From: UBA6080 sp964607515
Lineage (GTDB): Bacteria > Fermentibacterota > Fermentibacteria > Fermentibacterales > JCC-6
Direction of reading: 5' to 3'
DNA: 64,000 nt
Assembly: GCA_964607515.1 (NCBI GenBank)
Contig: CAZSKU010000004.1
Location: forward strand, 1-64,000
Part shown: positions 26,316 through 35,238 of the stretch, piece by piece
Layout of the letters: each line of letters starts with the position of its first letter
Position numbering within the stretch: position 1 is the stretch's first letter
Translations under genes and position numbers: made by a program
Notes under the pieces: generated by a model
Database searches by the model: none
What the model was told of the DNA's origin: nothing
The model's input: the letters and a program-made list of their open reading frames with translations, nothing else

Positions 26316-27315
26316 AAGGACCCTGGGGGGCTTCTTCCCGCTGGATACCCCGAACCGCCGTTCTCAGGATCCCTCGATTCTCCACCTGGAAGGGGCCTGC
26401 AGGTTCTACAACGCCAGAAGCGCCATCACGGAGCTGATCAGGGCCAACCGGATCACCGACGCCGCCGTCCCCGACTACATATGCCCGGTGGTGCACCGGG
26501 CGGTGGAGTCCGCGGGAGCTTCGCTGAAGGTCTTCCCCGCGGAACCGGGCTTCCGCTTCGACTACCATCTCATGTCCGGACTGGTCCGGGAAGGCTGGCT
26601 TCTGATCGTTCCATCTTACTTCGGCGTTTTCCTGCCCGACCCGGAAGCTCTCACGGAGATCATGTCCAAAACCGGATGCCGGGTGCTCCTGGACTATGCC
26701 CAGGCGCTCTACGAACCGTGCCCCCGGGGGTTCGCCGGGGTGTATTCCCCGAGGAAATTCCTGGGCGTCCCCGACGGAGGCTTTCTGGTGTGCGGCTCCG
26801 GTTCCGGGCTTCTCCCGCCGGGCAACCCGGTTTCAAAAGTACCCGAGCAGGTCTTCGGCGAAAGACTGGCATGCCACGGCATCCGGGGCGAATACCCCGA
26901 CGGAGGCGCGCTGGAGTCCTTCCGGCGACTGGAACGCGGAATGCCCTCGGGAGCCTTCAGAATGTCAGACCTGGCATGGCGCCTGTTCCGTTCCTTCGAC
27001 CACGGCCGGGCGGTGGCCCGGCGCAGGGAGAACTACGGAGTGCTGGCCTCATTGTTTGAAAACCCGCCGGCGTCCGGGGAACGGGTTCCCCTGTGCTACC
27101 CGTTGTCTGTCCGCCCGGAGGACTTCCATCGGGTCAGGGACTCCCTGATCTCCCGCGGGATTTTTGTTCCGCAGTACTGGCCCGGCCTGGCCGGGGGGGC
27201 CGACCGGCTGTCCGGATCGGTCATCCCGCTTCCGGTGGATCAAAGGTACGGCCCGGAGGATATGGAAACCATGGCCCGCGTGGTCATGGAGGTCTTTCAA
27301 GGGAGGCGCACGTGA
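26305..27315 (+). CDS. Divergent DegT-like PLP protein
   Basis: A 336-residue protein distantly similar to DegT aminotransferases. The pyridine-binding Asp130 is in LLDYAQALY and the presumed Schiff-base Lys151 in YSPRKFLGVPDGG. It starts at an ATG overlapping the upstream aminotransferase by 11 bp. It lacks the usual SFHATK motif and the early Gly-rich loop, so activity may differ. Such divergent members recur in surface polysaccharide loci. It could act on a second keto-sugar or partner the upstream enzyme; neither is shown. Confidence 0.7.
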   Translation: MADRRTLGGFFPLDTPNRRSQDPSILHLEGACRFYNARSAITELIRANRITDAAVPDYICPVVHRAVESAGASLKVFPAEPGFRFDYHLMSGLVREGWLLIVPSYFGVFLPDPEALTEIMSKTGCRVLLDYAQALYEPCPRGFAGVYSPRKFLGVPDGGFLVCGSGSGLLPPGNPVSKVPEQVFGERLACHGIRGEYPDGGALESFRRLERGMPSGAFRMSDLAWRLFRSFDHGRAVARRRENYGVLASLFENPPASGERVPLCYPLSVRPEDFHRVRDSLISRGIFVPQYWPGLAGGADRLSGSVIPLPVDQRYGPEDMETMARVVMEVFQGRRT

Positions 27316-27881
27316 GTTCGTTCTTTTCCCGGGATGAACTGGAGGCGGTAGGTTTCGAATCCCTGGGCATCGATGTCAAAGTCAGCCGCAGGACCGGCAT
27401 ATACCACCCCGAGCGCATTTCCCTGGGAAACCACGTACGTATTGACGACTTCTGCGTCCTGTCAGCCTGCTCTAAAGGGTATATAAAAATCGGCTCCCAC
27501 TGCTACATTGGAGCAATGTCATTCATTGAAGCAACTGCGGGATTCGTGATGGATGATTTTTCTACGCTTGCGGCAAGGGTGACGGTCTACAGTGGAACGG
27601 ATGACTACTCTGGTGAACACCTGACGAATCCCTGCGTGCCGGACAGGTTAAGGAGAGTTACCTCAGGTATTGTCACGGTTGGTAGACACTCGATCATAGG
27701 AACCTGCAGCACGTTGATGCCCGGTGTAACGATTGGGGAGGGAACTGCCGTAGGGGCAAATTCCCTTGTGACAAAAGATCTGCCGCCAAAAGGGATTTAC
27801 GCGGGCTGCCCAGTGAGGCTCATTAAACGCCGTAGCGACTCGGTCTTGCATCTGGAACAACAACTGAGCGATGACGAGTGA
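27312..27881 (+). CDS. Hexapeptide-repeat (LbH) acyltransferase
   Basis: The GTG at 27312 shares GTGA with the stop of the previous gene and follows GGGAGG. The 189-residue product shows left-handed beta-helix hexapeptides ([LIV]-G-x4 pattern: SLGNHVRIDDF, IKIGSHCYIGAM, VTVGRHSIIG, VTIGEGTAVGAN) and ends like WbbJ/Maa-type acetyltransferases (KDLPPKGIYAGCPVRLIKRR). It most likely acetylates the amino sugar made by the upstream enzymes using acetyl-CoA. Base composition falls from about position 27,460 onward, so the last two thirds differ from the first third. Confidence 0.85.
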   Translation: MSSFFSRDELEAVGFESLGIDVKVSRRTGIYHPERISLGNHVRIDDFCVLSACSKGYIKIGSHCYIGAMSFIEATAGFVMDDFSTLAARVTVYSGTDDYSGEHLTNPCVPDRLRRVTSGIVTVGRHSIIGTCSTLMPGVTIGEGTAVGANSLVTKDLPPKGIYAGCPVRLIKRRSDSVLHLEQQLSDDE

Positions 27882-27899
27882 ATCACCGCATCCGGCAGC

Positions 27900-28979
27900 T
27901 CAGTGAAGTCCACCATGATCGTATCGCCATCTGAGTGGGTACGCTGAGGCGGCTTCGCTGGAATGGGGTGGATGCCGCAGACAAGCGTTGGTAAGGTCTC
28001 GGTAGACCGCTTGATCATATATCCTTGCAGCCACATGAAATTCAACCACACCCTCCGGAGCGAAGGATCTTTTATACTCGAATATTCCGTCTTTTCCACC
28101 GGGACCTCCCCCGAGAAGAAACCTCGAGTATCCGCTGTCCCTGGCCCATCGGATGATTTCGTGCTTTAGAAGGTTGTTCGGCCGGAACTCGAAGTAATCG
28201 GGCCTGGTTCCCCCCAGGAAGGAGTAGACCGCTGTCTCGGAGCAAAGCACCAACTCCGCTGATACTGTCTCTCCCCCTATCAGGGAGTAAAACACATGGG
28301 TTCTACCTGGAAGTCCGGTTTCAAGCTTCCTGTAAAATTCCTCTTTGAAGAAAAAAGCTTCCTTGGCACTTCTGCGGCTCATAGTGTCGGCGTAGATACT
28401 TAAAAAGCCACCGAACCTGTCCCCTCCAATATCCTCCCGGACCACGGAAACACCTGACCTGAGAGCCTTGTTCACGTTCTTCCTGTTGTTGTGACGGTAG
28501 CTGCGCCAAAGAGCTTCATCGCTCCTTTGGAGTTCGACCACCACCTGGCGGTTTGCCGACTGGAGTAAAAAATGATCCTCCAGCGCAACACCTAGCTCTA
28601 AAAGAGGGTTGACCCTGATCAATTCGGCCACCACTCCGGTTCTACTACAATAGTCATCGAACTCGATTACGAAATCGTTAAAAAGCTTGCGGTTCTGGAT
28701 ATCGCCAAAGTAACCGCCGTACCCATAGGCTGATATCAAATCATAACTACCGTCGGGTGCGCCCAGCCATGAAAAACGTGAAAGCGGGCACCTGAAGTAC
28801 GGGTGAAGAATCATGCCCCCCGAGTCTCTGAAAATCGCACACTCCGCCCGTACCGCTGAAGTCTCCTTCGGAAACGCTTCATAGTAGCCCCTCCGGGCGA
28901 ACACGTCCCGCTGTTCCTCCGGCAGCCTCTCCCAGGCCCGGTCCCAGAGGTCTTCGCCGGCATGCGCGATTTCCAGCAA
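27900..28979 (-). CDS. FemAB/GNAT-like peptidyl or acyl transferase
   Basis: A 359-residue protein with the double-GNAT FemAB pattern: LWRSYRHNNRKNVNKALRSG (lipid-II aminoacyltransferase-like), then ADTMSRRSAKEAFFF and EFRPNNLLKHEIIRWA, with FLLGGGPG near the end. Relatives attach amino acids or other groups from aminoacyl-tRNA or CoA to envelope polymers, and are common in exopolysaccharide loci. It starts at TTG (GGCGGAGAA upstream). It is the only minus-strand gene between 23.5 and 32.6 kb and is convergent with the acyltransferase, 18 bp apart. Most of the gene lies in the lower-GC patch; its 5' end returns to high GC. Confidence 0.75.
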   Translation of the reverse strand: MLEIAHAGEDLWDRAWERLPEEQRDVFARRGYYEAFPKETSAVRAECAIFRDSGGMILHPYFRCPLSRFSWLGAPDGSYDLISAYGYGGYFGDIQNRKLFNDFVIEFDDYCSRTGVVAELIRVNPLLELGVALEDHFLLQSANRQVVVELQRSDEALWRSYRHNNRKNVNKALRSGVSVVREDIGGDRFGGFLSIYADTMSRRSAKEAFFFKEEFYRKLETGLPGRTHVFYSLIGGETVSAELVLCSETAVYSFLGGTRPDYFEFRPNNLLKHEIIRWARDSGYSRFLLGGGPGGKDGIFEYKRSFAPEGVVEFHVAARIYDQAVYRDLTNACLRHPPHSSEAASAYPLRWRYDHGGLH

Positions 28980-29068
28980 TTCTCCGCCTTCCGCTTAGAC
29001 GGGTATATCATTGAGAATAGGCGTAGCCCCCGCCACTCATTGCGCGGGCTTCAGGCAGATGTTAGCTT

Positions 29069-29102
29069 CGGTGTTCGGCACCCCCGGAGGTGCCCTTCAC
29101 CG
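29069..29102 (+). other. Nested hairpin in the flippase leader
   Basis: Outer arms CGGTG/CACCG enclose inner arms GCACC/GGTGC with a CCCGGA loop. It lies 26 bp before the ATG at 29128, in the 148-bp gap between divergent genes. Role unknown. Confidence 0.3.
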
Positions 29103-29127
29103 AAAGCCCCTTCGGGAATGGAAACCG

Positions 29128-30105
29128 ATGAAAGCCAGAACCAGATATCTGAGTTTGATGCTTCCGGTATTGATCTCCGTGGGCCTGCTGTTTCTGATGT
29201 ACCGCAACATCGGCCTACGGAGCCTGGTGGTAGAGATGGGCACCGCCAGCCCGTTCTGGACCGGGGCCTACGTGCTCCTTTCCACGGTGGAGCCTCTGGT
29301 CAGGGGCCTCCGCTGGAGTCTTCTGTCCGGAGCCCCGGCGGGGACGGCGATCCGGGGCCTGTACGTGGCCAAGGCCGGAAACAACCTGCTTCCCCTGCGC
29401 ATGGGCGACGCGGTAAGGGCGCAGTACCTGAAGGACAAGGCCGGTGTCCCCTATTCGAAAGCGGTGGCCTCCATCTTCGCCGAGTCCGCCCTGGACCTGC
29501 TGTTCCTGGGGGCCATTGTCCTTTTCTTCGCCCTGTTCGCCGCTTCCCGGAAGGGCGCCCTGCTCGCGGGAGCGCTGCTGCTGGGGGTGCCTCTGGCGAT
29601 TCTGGCAGCATCCAAGGCGTTGGGCGCGGTTCCCGACAGGTTTCGCAGGGCCGGTCCGCTGGTGGTTCTCGGTTCCGTAGGGCTCCACCTGAAACGGCTT
29701 TTCCGAAGCCCGTCCAGGGTTCCGGTTCTTCTTTACACCACCCTTCTCTGGATGCTCACTCTGGCGGCTTCGTACTGCGGTTTGCGCATGCTGCTGCCTT
29801 CGGTCAGCCTGTTGGGAGTGGTATCCTCGATCGTCTTCGTGTACTTTTCCATCCTGGTGCCGTCGGCCCCTGGATTCATAGGGACGTACCATGCCGCCAT
29901 GGCCGGAAGTCTCGCGGTGATGGGATACGACCTGGCGGCCTACCCCGCGGTGCCCATCGCTGTTCACCTTCTCCAGTTCATCCCCCAGACCGCCCTGGGG
30001 CTGATCATCGGCATGGGATACCTGTTCTCCAACGACTGGAGGAGCGCACTTGAGAACCTCGACTCGGCCAGAAGAAAACTCTTCGGAACCGGAGGAGGCC
30101 GGTGA
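29128..30105 (+). CDS. Flippase-like integral membrane protein (YbhN/AglD/LPG-synthase TM family)
   Basis: The ATG at 29128 gives 325 residues with about eight hydrophobic helices. Family marks include VRGLRWSLLSG, AKAGNNLLPLRMGDAVRAQYL, SIFAESALDLLFL and VPSAPGFIGTYHAAM, typical of the lysylphosphatidylglycerol synthase TM/UPF0104 superfamily, which includes the archaeal dolichol-linked glycan protein AglD. The likely role is in lipid-linked glycan handling at the inner membrane; a direct flippase activity is not proven. It overlaps the next gene by 4 bp (GTGA). An upstream in-frame ATG at 29011 would add a non-family extension. Confidence 0.8.
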   Translation: MKARTRYLSLMLPVLISVGLLFLMYRNIGLRSLVVEMGTASPFWTGAYVLLSTVEPLVRGLRWSLLSGAPAGTAIRGLYVAKAGNNLLPLRMGDAVRAQYLKDKAGVPYSKAVASIFAESALDLLFLGAIVLFFALFAASRKGALLAGALLLGVPLAILAASKALGAVPDRFRRAGPLVVLGSVGLHLKRLFRSPSRVPVLLYTTLLWMLTLAASYCGLRMLLPSVSLLGVVSSIVFVYFSILVPSAPGFIGTYHAAMAGSLAVMGYDLAAYPAVPIAVHLLQFIPQTALGLIIGMGYLFSNDWRSALENLDSARRKLFGTGGGR

Positions 30106-31457
30106 GGATCGCAGTGGTCGGAGGGGGAATCTCGGGCATCTCCATGGCCCACTTCCTGCTGGCCCGGATACCTGACCCCCGGCTGGAGGTTCATCTCCTG
30201 GAAAAGAGGGATTCCCCGGGGGGACTGTGCCAGAGCGTGAGGATGGGGGAATACACCTTCGACTACGGTCCGCACAACATCCATTCGGTGGACCCCTGGT
30301 TCAACGGCTACATGACGGGACTGCTGGGGGAGCAGTTCAGGGAGCGCAGTTTCAAGGCCAAGGTACAGTTCGGGGATAAATTCATCCCCTACCCCATGAA
30401 GGGGCTGGACATCCTGAGGGGGGTCTCTCCGTGGACCTCCGCCGCCTGCGCCGCCAGCTTCCTGTGGAGCAGGGTGGAATCCCTGTTCACCCGATGGAGG
30501 GACGACAGCTTCCAGGACTTCATCACCAACAGGTTCGGCAGGAAACTGTACGCCATCTATTTCGGGCCCTTCACGGAGAAGACCTGGGGGGTTCCCGGAA
30601 GCGCAATCTCCTCGGATTTCGGAAGGCAGCGGATCGGGGTCTTCACCCTATGGGACCTCTTCAAGAGAACCTTTCTGGGTATCAAGCCCAAGGCCATGGA
30701 AGCGGAGGAGGATCCGTTCCTGAACTCCCGCTGCGTGTACCCCGACATGGGCAGCGGAACCGTGGTGGACGCCCTTCTCGAGCCGTGCCTGGCGGACCCC
30801 CGGTTCCGCCTTCGGCTCTCCGACGCCGCCGTCGGAATAAGACCCGACGGGAAGGGTTACCGGGTGGCCGCCCCGGGAGGCGAATCATCCTTCGATCATG
30901 TTTTCTCCAGCGTATCACTGACGGACCTTTTCGGAATGCTGGGCCTTCCGGACCCGGGCCTGGTGTACATCTCCACCAGGTTCCTGTTCATGACCCTGGA
31001 CCAGGAAAACGTCTTCGGAACCACCCCGTGGGTTTACTTCGCCGATGGAAGGACAGATTTCAACAGGGTGAGCGAACCCAGGAACATGAGCCCCCTCATG
31101 GCCCCCGAGGGAAAGACATCCCTCTGCGTGGAGTTCACCACCACAGGTGCGGATGCGATTTCCGGGCTGTCCGGCGAGGACCTTCTGGACAGGGCCGTGA
31201 CGGGACTTACCAGATACGGTCTTTTGAAACCCGGCGCCGTCACCGGATGGAAGGTGACGGACTGGGAGAACACATACCCCCTGAGAACCCTGAACTACAG
31301 GGAGGCCACCGCCGCGGCTCTGGAGCGGCTTTCCCCGTACGGGAACCTGACGACCCACGGAAGGCTGGGGGGATTCCAGTACTTCAACATGGACCACTGC
31401 GTGGCGGAGTCGGAAAAACTGGCGGGCTCGCTGGCGGCCCGGACACTGGGGAAGTGA
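30102..31457 (+). CDS. FAD-dependent oxidoreductase (amine-oxidase/UGM-like)
   Basis: A 451-residue protein starting at a GTG that overlaps the flippase stop. The FAD-binding GGGISG near the N-terminus, followed by LLEKRDSPGGLC, defines the NAD(P)/FAD Rossmann fold of the protoporphyrinogen oxidase/UDP-galactopyranose mutase superfamily. FDYGPHNIHSVDP and FIPYPMKGLD resemble UDP-galactopyranose mutase-like members in polysaccharide loci. It could isomerise or oxidise a sugar nucleotide, or act on the carrier lipid; the substrate is unknown. It lies between two membrane proteins of the locus with 4-bp and 1-bp junctions, so it is part of that operon. Confidence 0.8.
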   Translation: MRIAVVGGGISGISMAHFLLARIPDPRLEVHLLEKRDSPGGLCQSVRMGEYTFDYGPHNIHSVDPWFNGYMTGLLGEQFRERSFKAKVQFGDKFIPYPMKGLDILRGVSPWTSAACAASFLWSRVESLFTRWRDDSFQDFITNRFGRKLYAIYFGPFTEKTWGVPGSAISSDFGRQRIGVFTLWDLFKRTFLGIKPKAMEAEEDPFLNSRCVYPDMGSGTVVDALLEPCLADPRFRLRLSDAAVGIRPDGKGYRVAAPGGESSFDHVFSSVSLTDLFGMLGLPDPGLVYISTRFLFMTLDQENVFGTTPWVYFADGRTDFNRVSEPRNMSPLMAPEGKTSLCVEFTTTGADAISGLSGEDLLDRAVTGLTRYGLLKPGAVTGWKVTDWENTYPLRTLNYREATAAALERLSPYGNLTTHGRLGGFQYFNMDHCVAESEKLAGSLAARTLGK

Positions 31458-31458
31458 T

Positions 31459-32784
31459 TTGGCCGGCGGGAGGTTCAGGGACGGGAGGCTTCCGGCGGTT
31501 CTCCTGCCTGCGCTGCTTCTGCTGCGGATCGCATCGCTTCTGCTCATCGGCCGGCCGGCAAGCCCCGGCTGGGAGGGCAGGATCTTCTACTCCGACACCA
31601 ACACCTACCTCTACGCCGCGCAAGACCTGGCGGACGGAGAGCAGGACAAGCCCCTCTACAGGACTCCGGGATACCCTGTTTTTCTCCTGCTGACGAGGGA
31701 CCTGGCCGGCCCTCCCTGGACCGCGACCATGGTGCTGCACCAGATCTTCGAGTTCCTTACCGCACTGACGGTTGCCGCCGCCTCGACCCCCTTTCTGGGG
31801 AAAACCGCGGGACGCTGGGCGGGAGTCTATTACCTGCTCCTCCCCTCGGGGCTGATCTATTCCAGCTTCATGATCCCGGACGTGGCGGCGTCCTTCCTGA
31901 TCGCCCTGTCCGGCCTGCTCTGGCTCAGGGTGAAAGAAGACACCGGGCTCCCGCGGGCCGCGCTCCTGGGCGCGGCCGGGGGGGTGTGCTTCGCCCTGGC
32001 CCTTTTCCTGAAGCCCGTGGTCCTGTACGCCCCGGCGGTCTACGCGGCGCTGGCCTTCCTGCCTCGGGCCGGGGGCTGGAGAGCCCGGGCCCTGTTCGCC
32101 GCCATGGTGCTGCTCGTGAACACGGGCGCATACATGGCTCTGAGGGAACACAACAGAAGATCCTTCGGCCTGTCCGGGGTAAGCACCCAGGACACCTTCG
32201 AGCTCATGGGAAGGACCGTTCAGATCGCCGACTACCGGGGTCTCGGCGTGGGCGGGGAACGGTTCTGGAGCTTCAGGGACAGCCTCATGGCGGCATCCAC
32301 ATTGAACGGAGCCGTGGACTGGAACACCCGGGACAGCATATACCGGGCGGTCACCCGGAACGCCTTCCTGTCCAATCCTCTGAGGGTGGCCTACTTCGAG
32401 TTATCGAGATGGCCCAAGTTCTTCGTGAACCTGGACGGCCACCAGCCCTACCTGGGAATCACCCCCAGAGACCGGAAACCGCCCCTCTACGTGGCGGTGT
32501 CCAGCATCCTCCAGCTGCCCCTGGGGATCGCACTGCTGGCATCGTTGCTGAAAAAGGAAATCAGAGACCGTCTGGGAAGGCTCTTCCCTCTGGGCATGGC
32601 CTGGTTCCTCTACGCCGTGCCGGTGATCGGTCCCATAGCCTCGTTCCGCTACGGGCTGCTGTTCTACTGGGCGCTGGTTCCCTTCGCCGCCGCCTGCCTG
32701 CCGGTTTTCTTCGAGTCTTCCCACAGAAGAGTGAAGGCGGTGGAGGCGTTCACCAGCATGATCCAGAAGAAGGTGAGGCCGTAG
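31459..32784 (+). CDS. ArnT/PMT-like membrane glycosyltransferase, paralogue 1
   Basis: A 441-residue protein with about 10-11 predicted helices. It starts at TTG with GGGGAAG upstream, 1 bp after the previous stop. After the first helix the external loop has SDTNTYLYAAQDL and RTPGYP, the acidic catalytic-loop pattern of GT-C (GT39/GT83-like) enzymes that use polyprenyl-phosphate sugars. It is clearly paralogous to the two minus-strand genes that follow (shared DLxDGxQD, RxPxYP and RYGLxF). Its last 121 bp overlap, tail to tail, the 3' end of paralogue 2. Predicted role: periplasmic sugar transfer onto a glycan or lipid. Confidence 0.82.
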   Translation: MAGGRFRDGRLPAVLLPALLLLRIASLLLIGRPASPGWEGRIFYSDTNTYLYAAQDLADGEQDKPLYRTPGYPVFLLLTRDLAGPPWTATMVLHQIFEFLTALTVAAASTPFLGKTAGRWAGVYYLLLPSGLIYSSFMIPDVAASFLIALSGLLWLRVKEDTGLPRAALLGAAGGVCFALALFLKPVVLYAPAVYAALAFLPRAGGWRARALFAAMVLLVNTGAYMALREHNRRSFGLSGVSTQDTFELMGRTVQIADYRGLGVGGERFWSFRDSLMAASTLNGAVDWNTRDSIYRAVTRNAFLSNPLRVAYFELSRWPKFFVNLDGHQPYLGITPRDRKPPLYVAVSSILQLPLGIALLASLLKKEIRDRLGRLFPLGMAWFLYAVPVIGPIASFRYGLLFYWALVPFAAACLPVFFESSHRRVKAVEAFTSMIQKKVRP

Positions 32785-33980
32785 CGGGTGGTGGCCAGCG
32801 GCCCGTAGATCAGGGCCGAGAACAGGAACCAGCCCGCCAATAGCCCGTTCAGAGGGCCTATTCGACGGCGGAGCGCCGGAACCGCCAGCCCCAGGAAAGC
32901 CCCCAGGGCCATTACCCCGTAGATTGCGCCCAGCAGCACCTTCCACGCCGCCAGGGGAATCCCCTCCTCCGGTACCCTGATGCTCCTGAGGATCTTGTGG
33001 GCGTACCCCACCGAGAAGAAACGGGGCCAGGAAACCAGGTGCGGAACGATCACCCGGACAGGCTCCGATAAAACTATCTCCCGGGTGCGCGCCCGGTAGA
33101 TGCTGTCCCTGATCCCGAGGTCGAGCCGCCCGTCCACCATGGCCAGGGAGTCCATGGCGCCGGTGTAACTGCCGTCCCATACCGACCGCTGGTCAGTCAC
33201 TCCGGCAAGGATTGCCGCCCGGCCCAGGGGTTCGAAGGCGTCCTGGGTGGAGTACCCGTCGAAACCGAAGTTCGTCCTGTTGAACGCCCGCCATGAAAGG
33301 GGGAGAACGAGAAACACCGCGGTCATGGCAGCCAGGCCCCCGAGTTTCGCTGCAGGACCGGGCTTCTTCACCGCCAGAAGCATGATCCCGTAGACCGCCG
33401 GCGAGTACAGCAGTACCTGCTTGCACATGGCCCCGAGGGACAGGGTCAGCCCGACCGCCGCCATCAGGGCGATGAAACCCCGGGATGAAACGGCTGTCCG
33501 GGTTCTCAGCCACAGACAGCCCGAAGCGCAGACCGCCAGAAGGGCCGCGGTGTCCGGCATGATCCGGGCGGAGTGGAGCACGTGCTGCGGAAGGAGCATG
33601 GCAGCCATCCCCGCCGGAAGCCCCGCCTTCAGGTGAACGAACGAGGCGGCAATGCAGCACAGGATTCCTATGAGAAGTCCCATGGCCTGCTGCAGCAGCA
33701 GGGCCGCGAGCCAGGGGTGTCCGTCGCTCCAGGTGAGGGCCAGAAAGGCCGGGTAGAGAGGCATTCTCACGGATGGCTCATCCTGGGTTCCGTCTCTCAG
33801 GTCTTCCGCGTACCTGACGTACTGGTGGGAATCGTCATCCATGGGCCAGGACCGGTAGTCCGCCGTCATATACGGCCCGCCGGCGGCCAGAAGGAAGATC
33901 ACCCGAAGAACCGCAGCCGCCGAAAGCAGGAGAAGGTGCGCCGGCGAGACCCGCAGACCGGAGCCCTCAGCTCCGGACAA
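32664..33980 (-). CDS. ArnT/PMT-like membrane glycosyltransferase, paralogue 2
   Basis: A 438-residue polytopic protein with the same landmarks as its neighbours (DDDSHQYVRYAEDL, RMPLYP, a final RYGLTFFW helix and a basic tail). The TTG start at 33980 has AAGGGAAGG upstream and overlaps paralogue 3 by 14 bp. A GT-C fold transferase using a lipid-linked sugar is expected. It is last in the minus-strand operon that begins with the RmlD-type reductase near 39.6 kb. Its 3' end overlaps paralogue 1 on the other strand; each gene encodes its last helix opposite the other's cytoplasmic tail. Confidence 0.82.
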   Translation of the reverse strand: MSGAEGSGLRVSPAHLLLLSAAAVLRVIFLLAAGGPYMTADYRSWPMDDDSHQYVRYAEDLRDGTQDEPSVRMPLYPAFLALTWSDGHPWLAALLLQQAMGLLIGILCCIAASFVHLKAGLPAGMAAMLLPQHVLHSARIMPDTAALLAVCASGCLWLRTRTAVSSRGFIALMAAVGLTLSLGAMCKQVLLYSPAVYGIMLLAVKKPGPAAKLGGLAAMTAVFLVLPLSWRAFNRTNFGFDGYSTQDAFEPLGRAAILAGVTDQRSVWDGSYTGAMDSLAMVDGRLDLGIRDSIYRARTREIVLSEPVRVIVPHLVSWPRFFSVGYAHKILRSIRVPEEGIPLAAWKVLLGAIYGVMALGAFLGLAVPALRRRIGPLNGLLAGWFLFSALIYGPLATTRYGLTFFWIMLVNASTAFTLLWEDSKKTGRQAAAKGTSAQ

Positions 33981-35238
33981 GGAAGCGCCTTCCCTTCCGG
34001 CGGTCCTTCAGGAGTATAAGAAGCGATCCGATGCCTGCCGTGACCAGCGCGGGAAAGAAAACCAGCCCGTACCTTGGACCCGACAGGGGACCGTGTACCG
34101 GGAACATCACCAGCATCCAGGCCGCCGCCAGGAGCAACCGGGGCTTCATTTCCCTCCGGACCCGCCGGATGGCCCAGCCGGCGGCGAAACCCAGGGGCGC
34201 AAGACCGATCAGAACCCCGCTGGCTGCCTTCAGAGGCAGGCCCAGGGGGCTGTCCCCGGGAAGACCCAGGTATCGGAGGGTGTTGCCCACTCCGGTGGAA
34301 AAGAACCGGGGCCAGCCGGTCAGGTGGGCGGCGATCACCGTCCACGGGTTCCGCAGGAACTCCCCCGCCGCCATTGACCTGTAGATCTCCGCCCTGAGCC
34401 GGTAATCCGGCCGGCCGGCCACCGTGGAAAGGGCTTCCACGCTGTCTTTCACCGCAGTGACGAACTCCAGCTGGGTGGCCCTTCCCGTGAGAACCCACAC
34501 CCTTCCGGCCTGTTCGTAGCCGTCCTGGGCGGAGACCGCGTCCATGCCGAAGGATGTGGTGTTGTGCAGTCGAAGCAGCAGGGGGCCGGCCCCGGAGAAG
34601 ACCGCCAGCACAGCGACCGCCGCGAGCCTGGCCCGACGGGACTCGACCTGCAGGAACGGGGCGGTGACGGCGAACACCACGGGCGCGAACATGAAGACCG
34701 GTTTTATCGCGACCCCCGCGGCGCAGACCAGCCCCACGGCGCCGTGAAGGAGGATCATCCGGCGGGGATCCCGGGAATCCCGGGCCGCCAGCCAGAGAAA
34801 ACAGCAGGCCGACGCCGCCAGGGCCAGGAGGGTATCGGGCAGTATCCTCACCGAGGTTATGAAAGAGGCGGGCAGCAGGAGATAGCCGGTGGAGGCGAAC
34901 CACCTCAGACCCCTGAGGCGCCCCGGAACCGAGAGTCCGATGAACACCGCCGCCACCAGGTCCGAGGCTTGCTGGACCAGAACCGCCGCCGGGGTGCCCC
35001 CTCCGGCGATGGCCAGAAGCGCCGGGTAGCCCGGAGTTCTCGTGGATACGCTGTCCTGCCGGCCGTCCGCCAGGTCCGACGAGAGGGCAAGGTATCCGTG
35101 GGAATCGGGCTCCATGGTCCATCCGGCCCAATCGCCCGGGTCTCCGGGGTTGCCCAGAACGAAAACCGCCGCAATCCTCAGCGCCGCCGCCAGTATCAGC
35201 GACGCAACCCCTGCTCTTTCCGCGGAAAAGGCGCTCAC
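33967..35238 (-). CDS. ArnT/PMT-like membrane glycosyltransferase, paralogue 3
   Basis: I take the GTG at 35238, which shares GTGA with the stop of the upstream O-antigen ligase/polymerase gene and has GGAGGGCGGAC before it; an upstream ATG at 35304 would overlap by 70 bp. The product has 423 residues and about 10-11 helices. Shared features: EPDSHGYLALSSDL, RTPGYPALL and a final RYGLVFFPAL helix. It is the third GT-C paralogue in 4 kb. The three are well diverged from one another, suggesting different acceptor or donor specificity rather than recent duplication. Confidence 0.82.
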   Translation of the reverse strand: MSAFSAERAGVASLILAAALRIAAVFVLGNPGDPGDWAGWTMEPDSHGYLALSSDLADGRQDSVSTRTPGYPALLAIAGGGTPAAVLVQQASDLVAAVFIGLSVPGRLRGLRWFASTGYLLLPASFITSVRILPDTLLALAASACCFLWLAARDSRDPRRMILLHGAVGLVCAAGVAIKPVFMFAPVVFAVTAPFLQVESRRARLAAVAVLAVFSGAGPLLLRLHNTTSFGMDAVSAQDGYEQAGRVWVLTGRATQLEFVTAVKDSVEALSTVAGRPDYRLRAEIYRSMAAGEFLRNPWTVIAAHLTGWPRFFSTGVGNTLRYLGLPGDSPLGLPLKAASGVLIGLAPLGFAAGWAIRRVRREMKPRLLLAAAWMLVMFPVHGPLSGPRYGLVFFPALVTAGIGSLLILLKDRRKGRRFLVRS

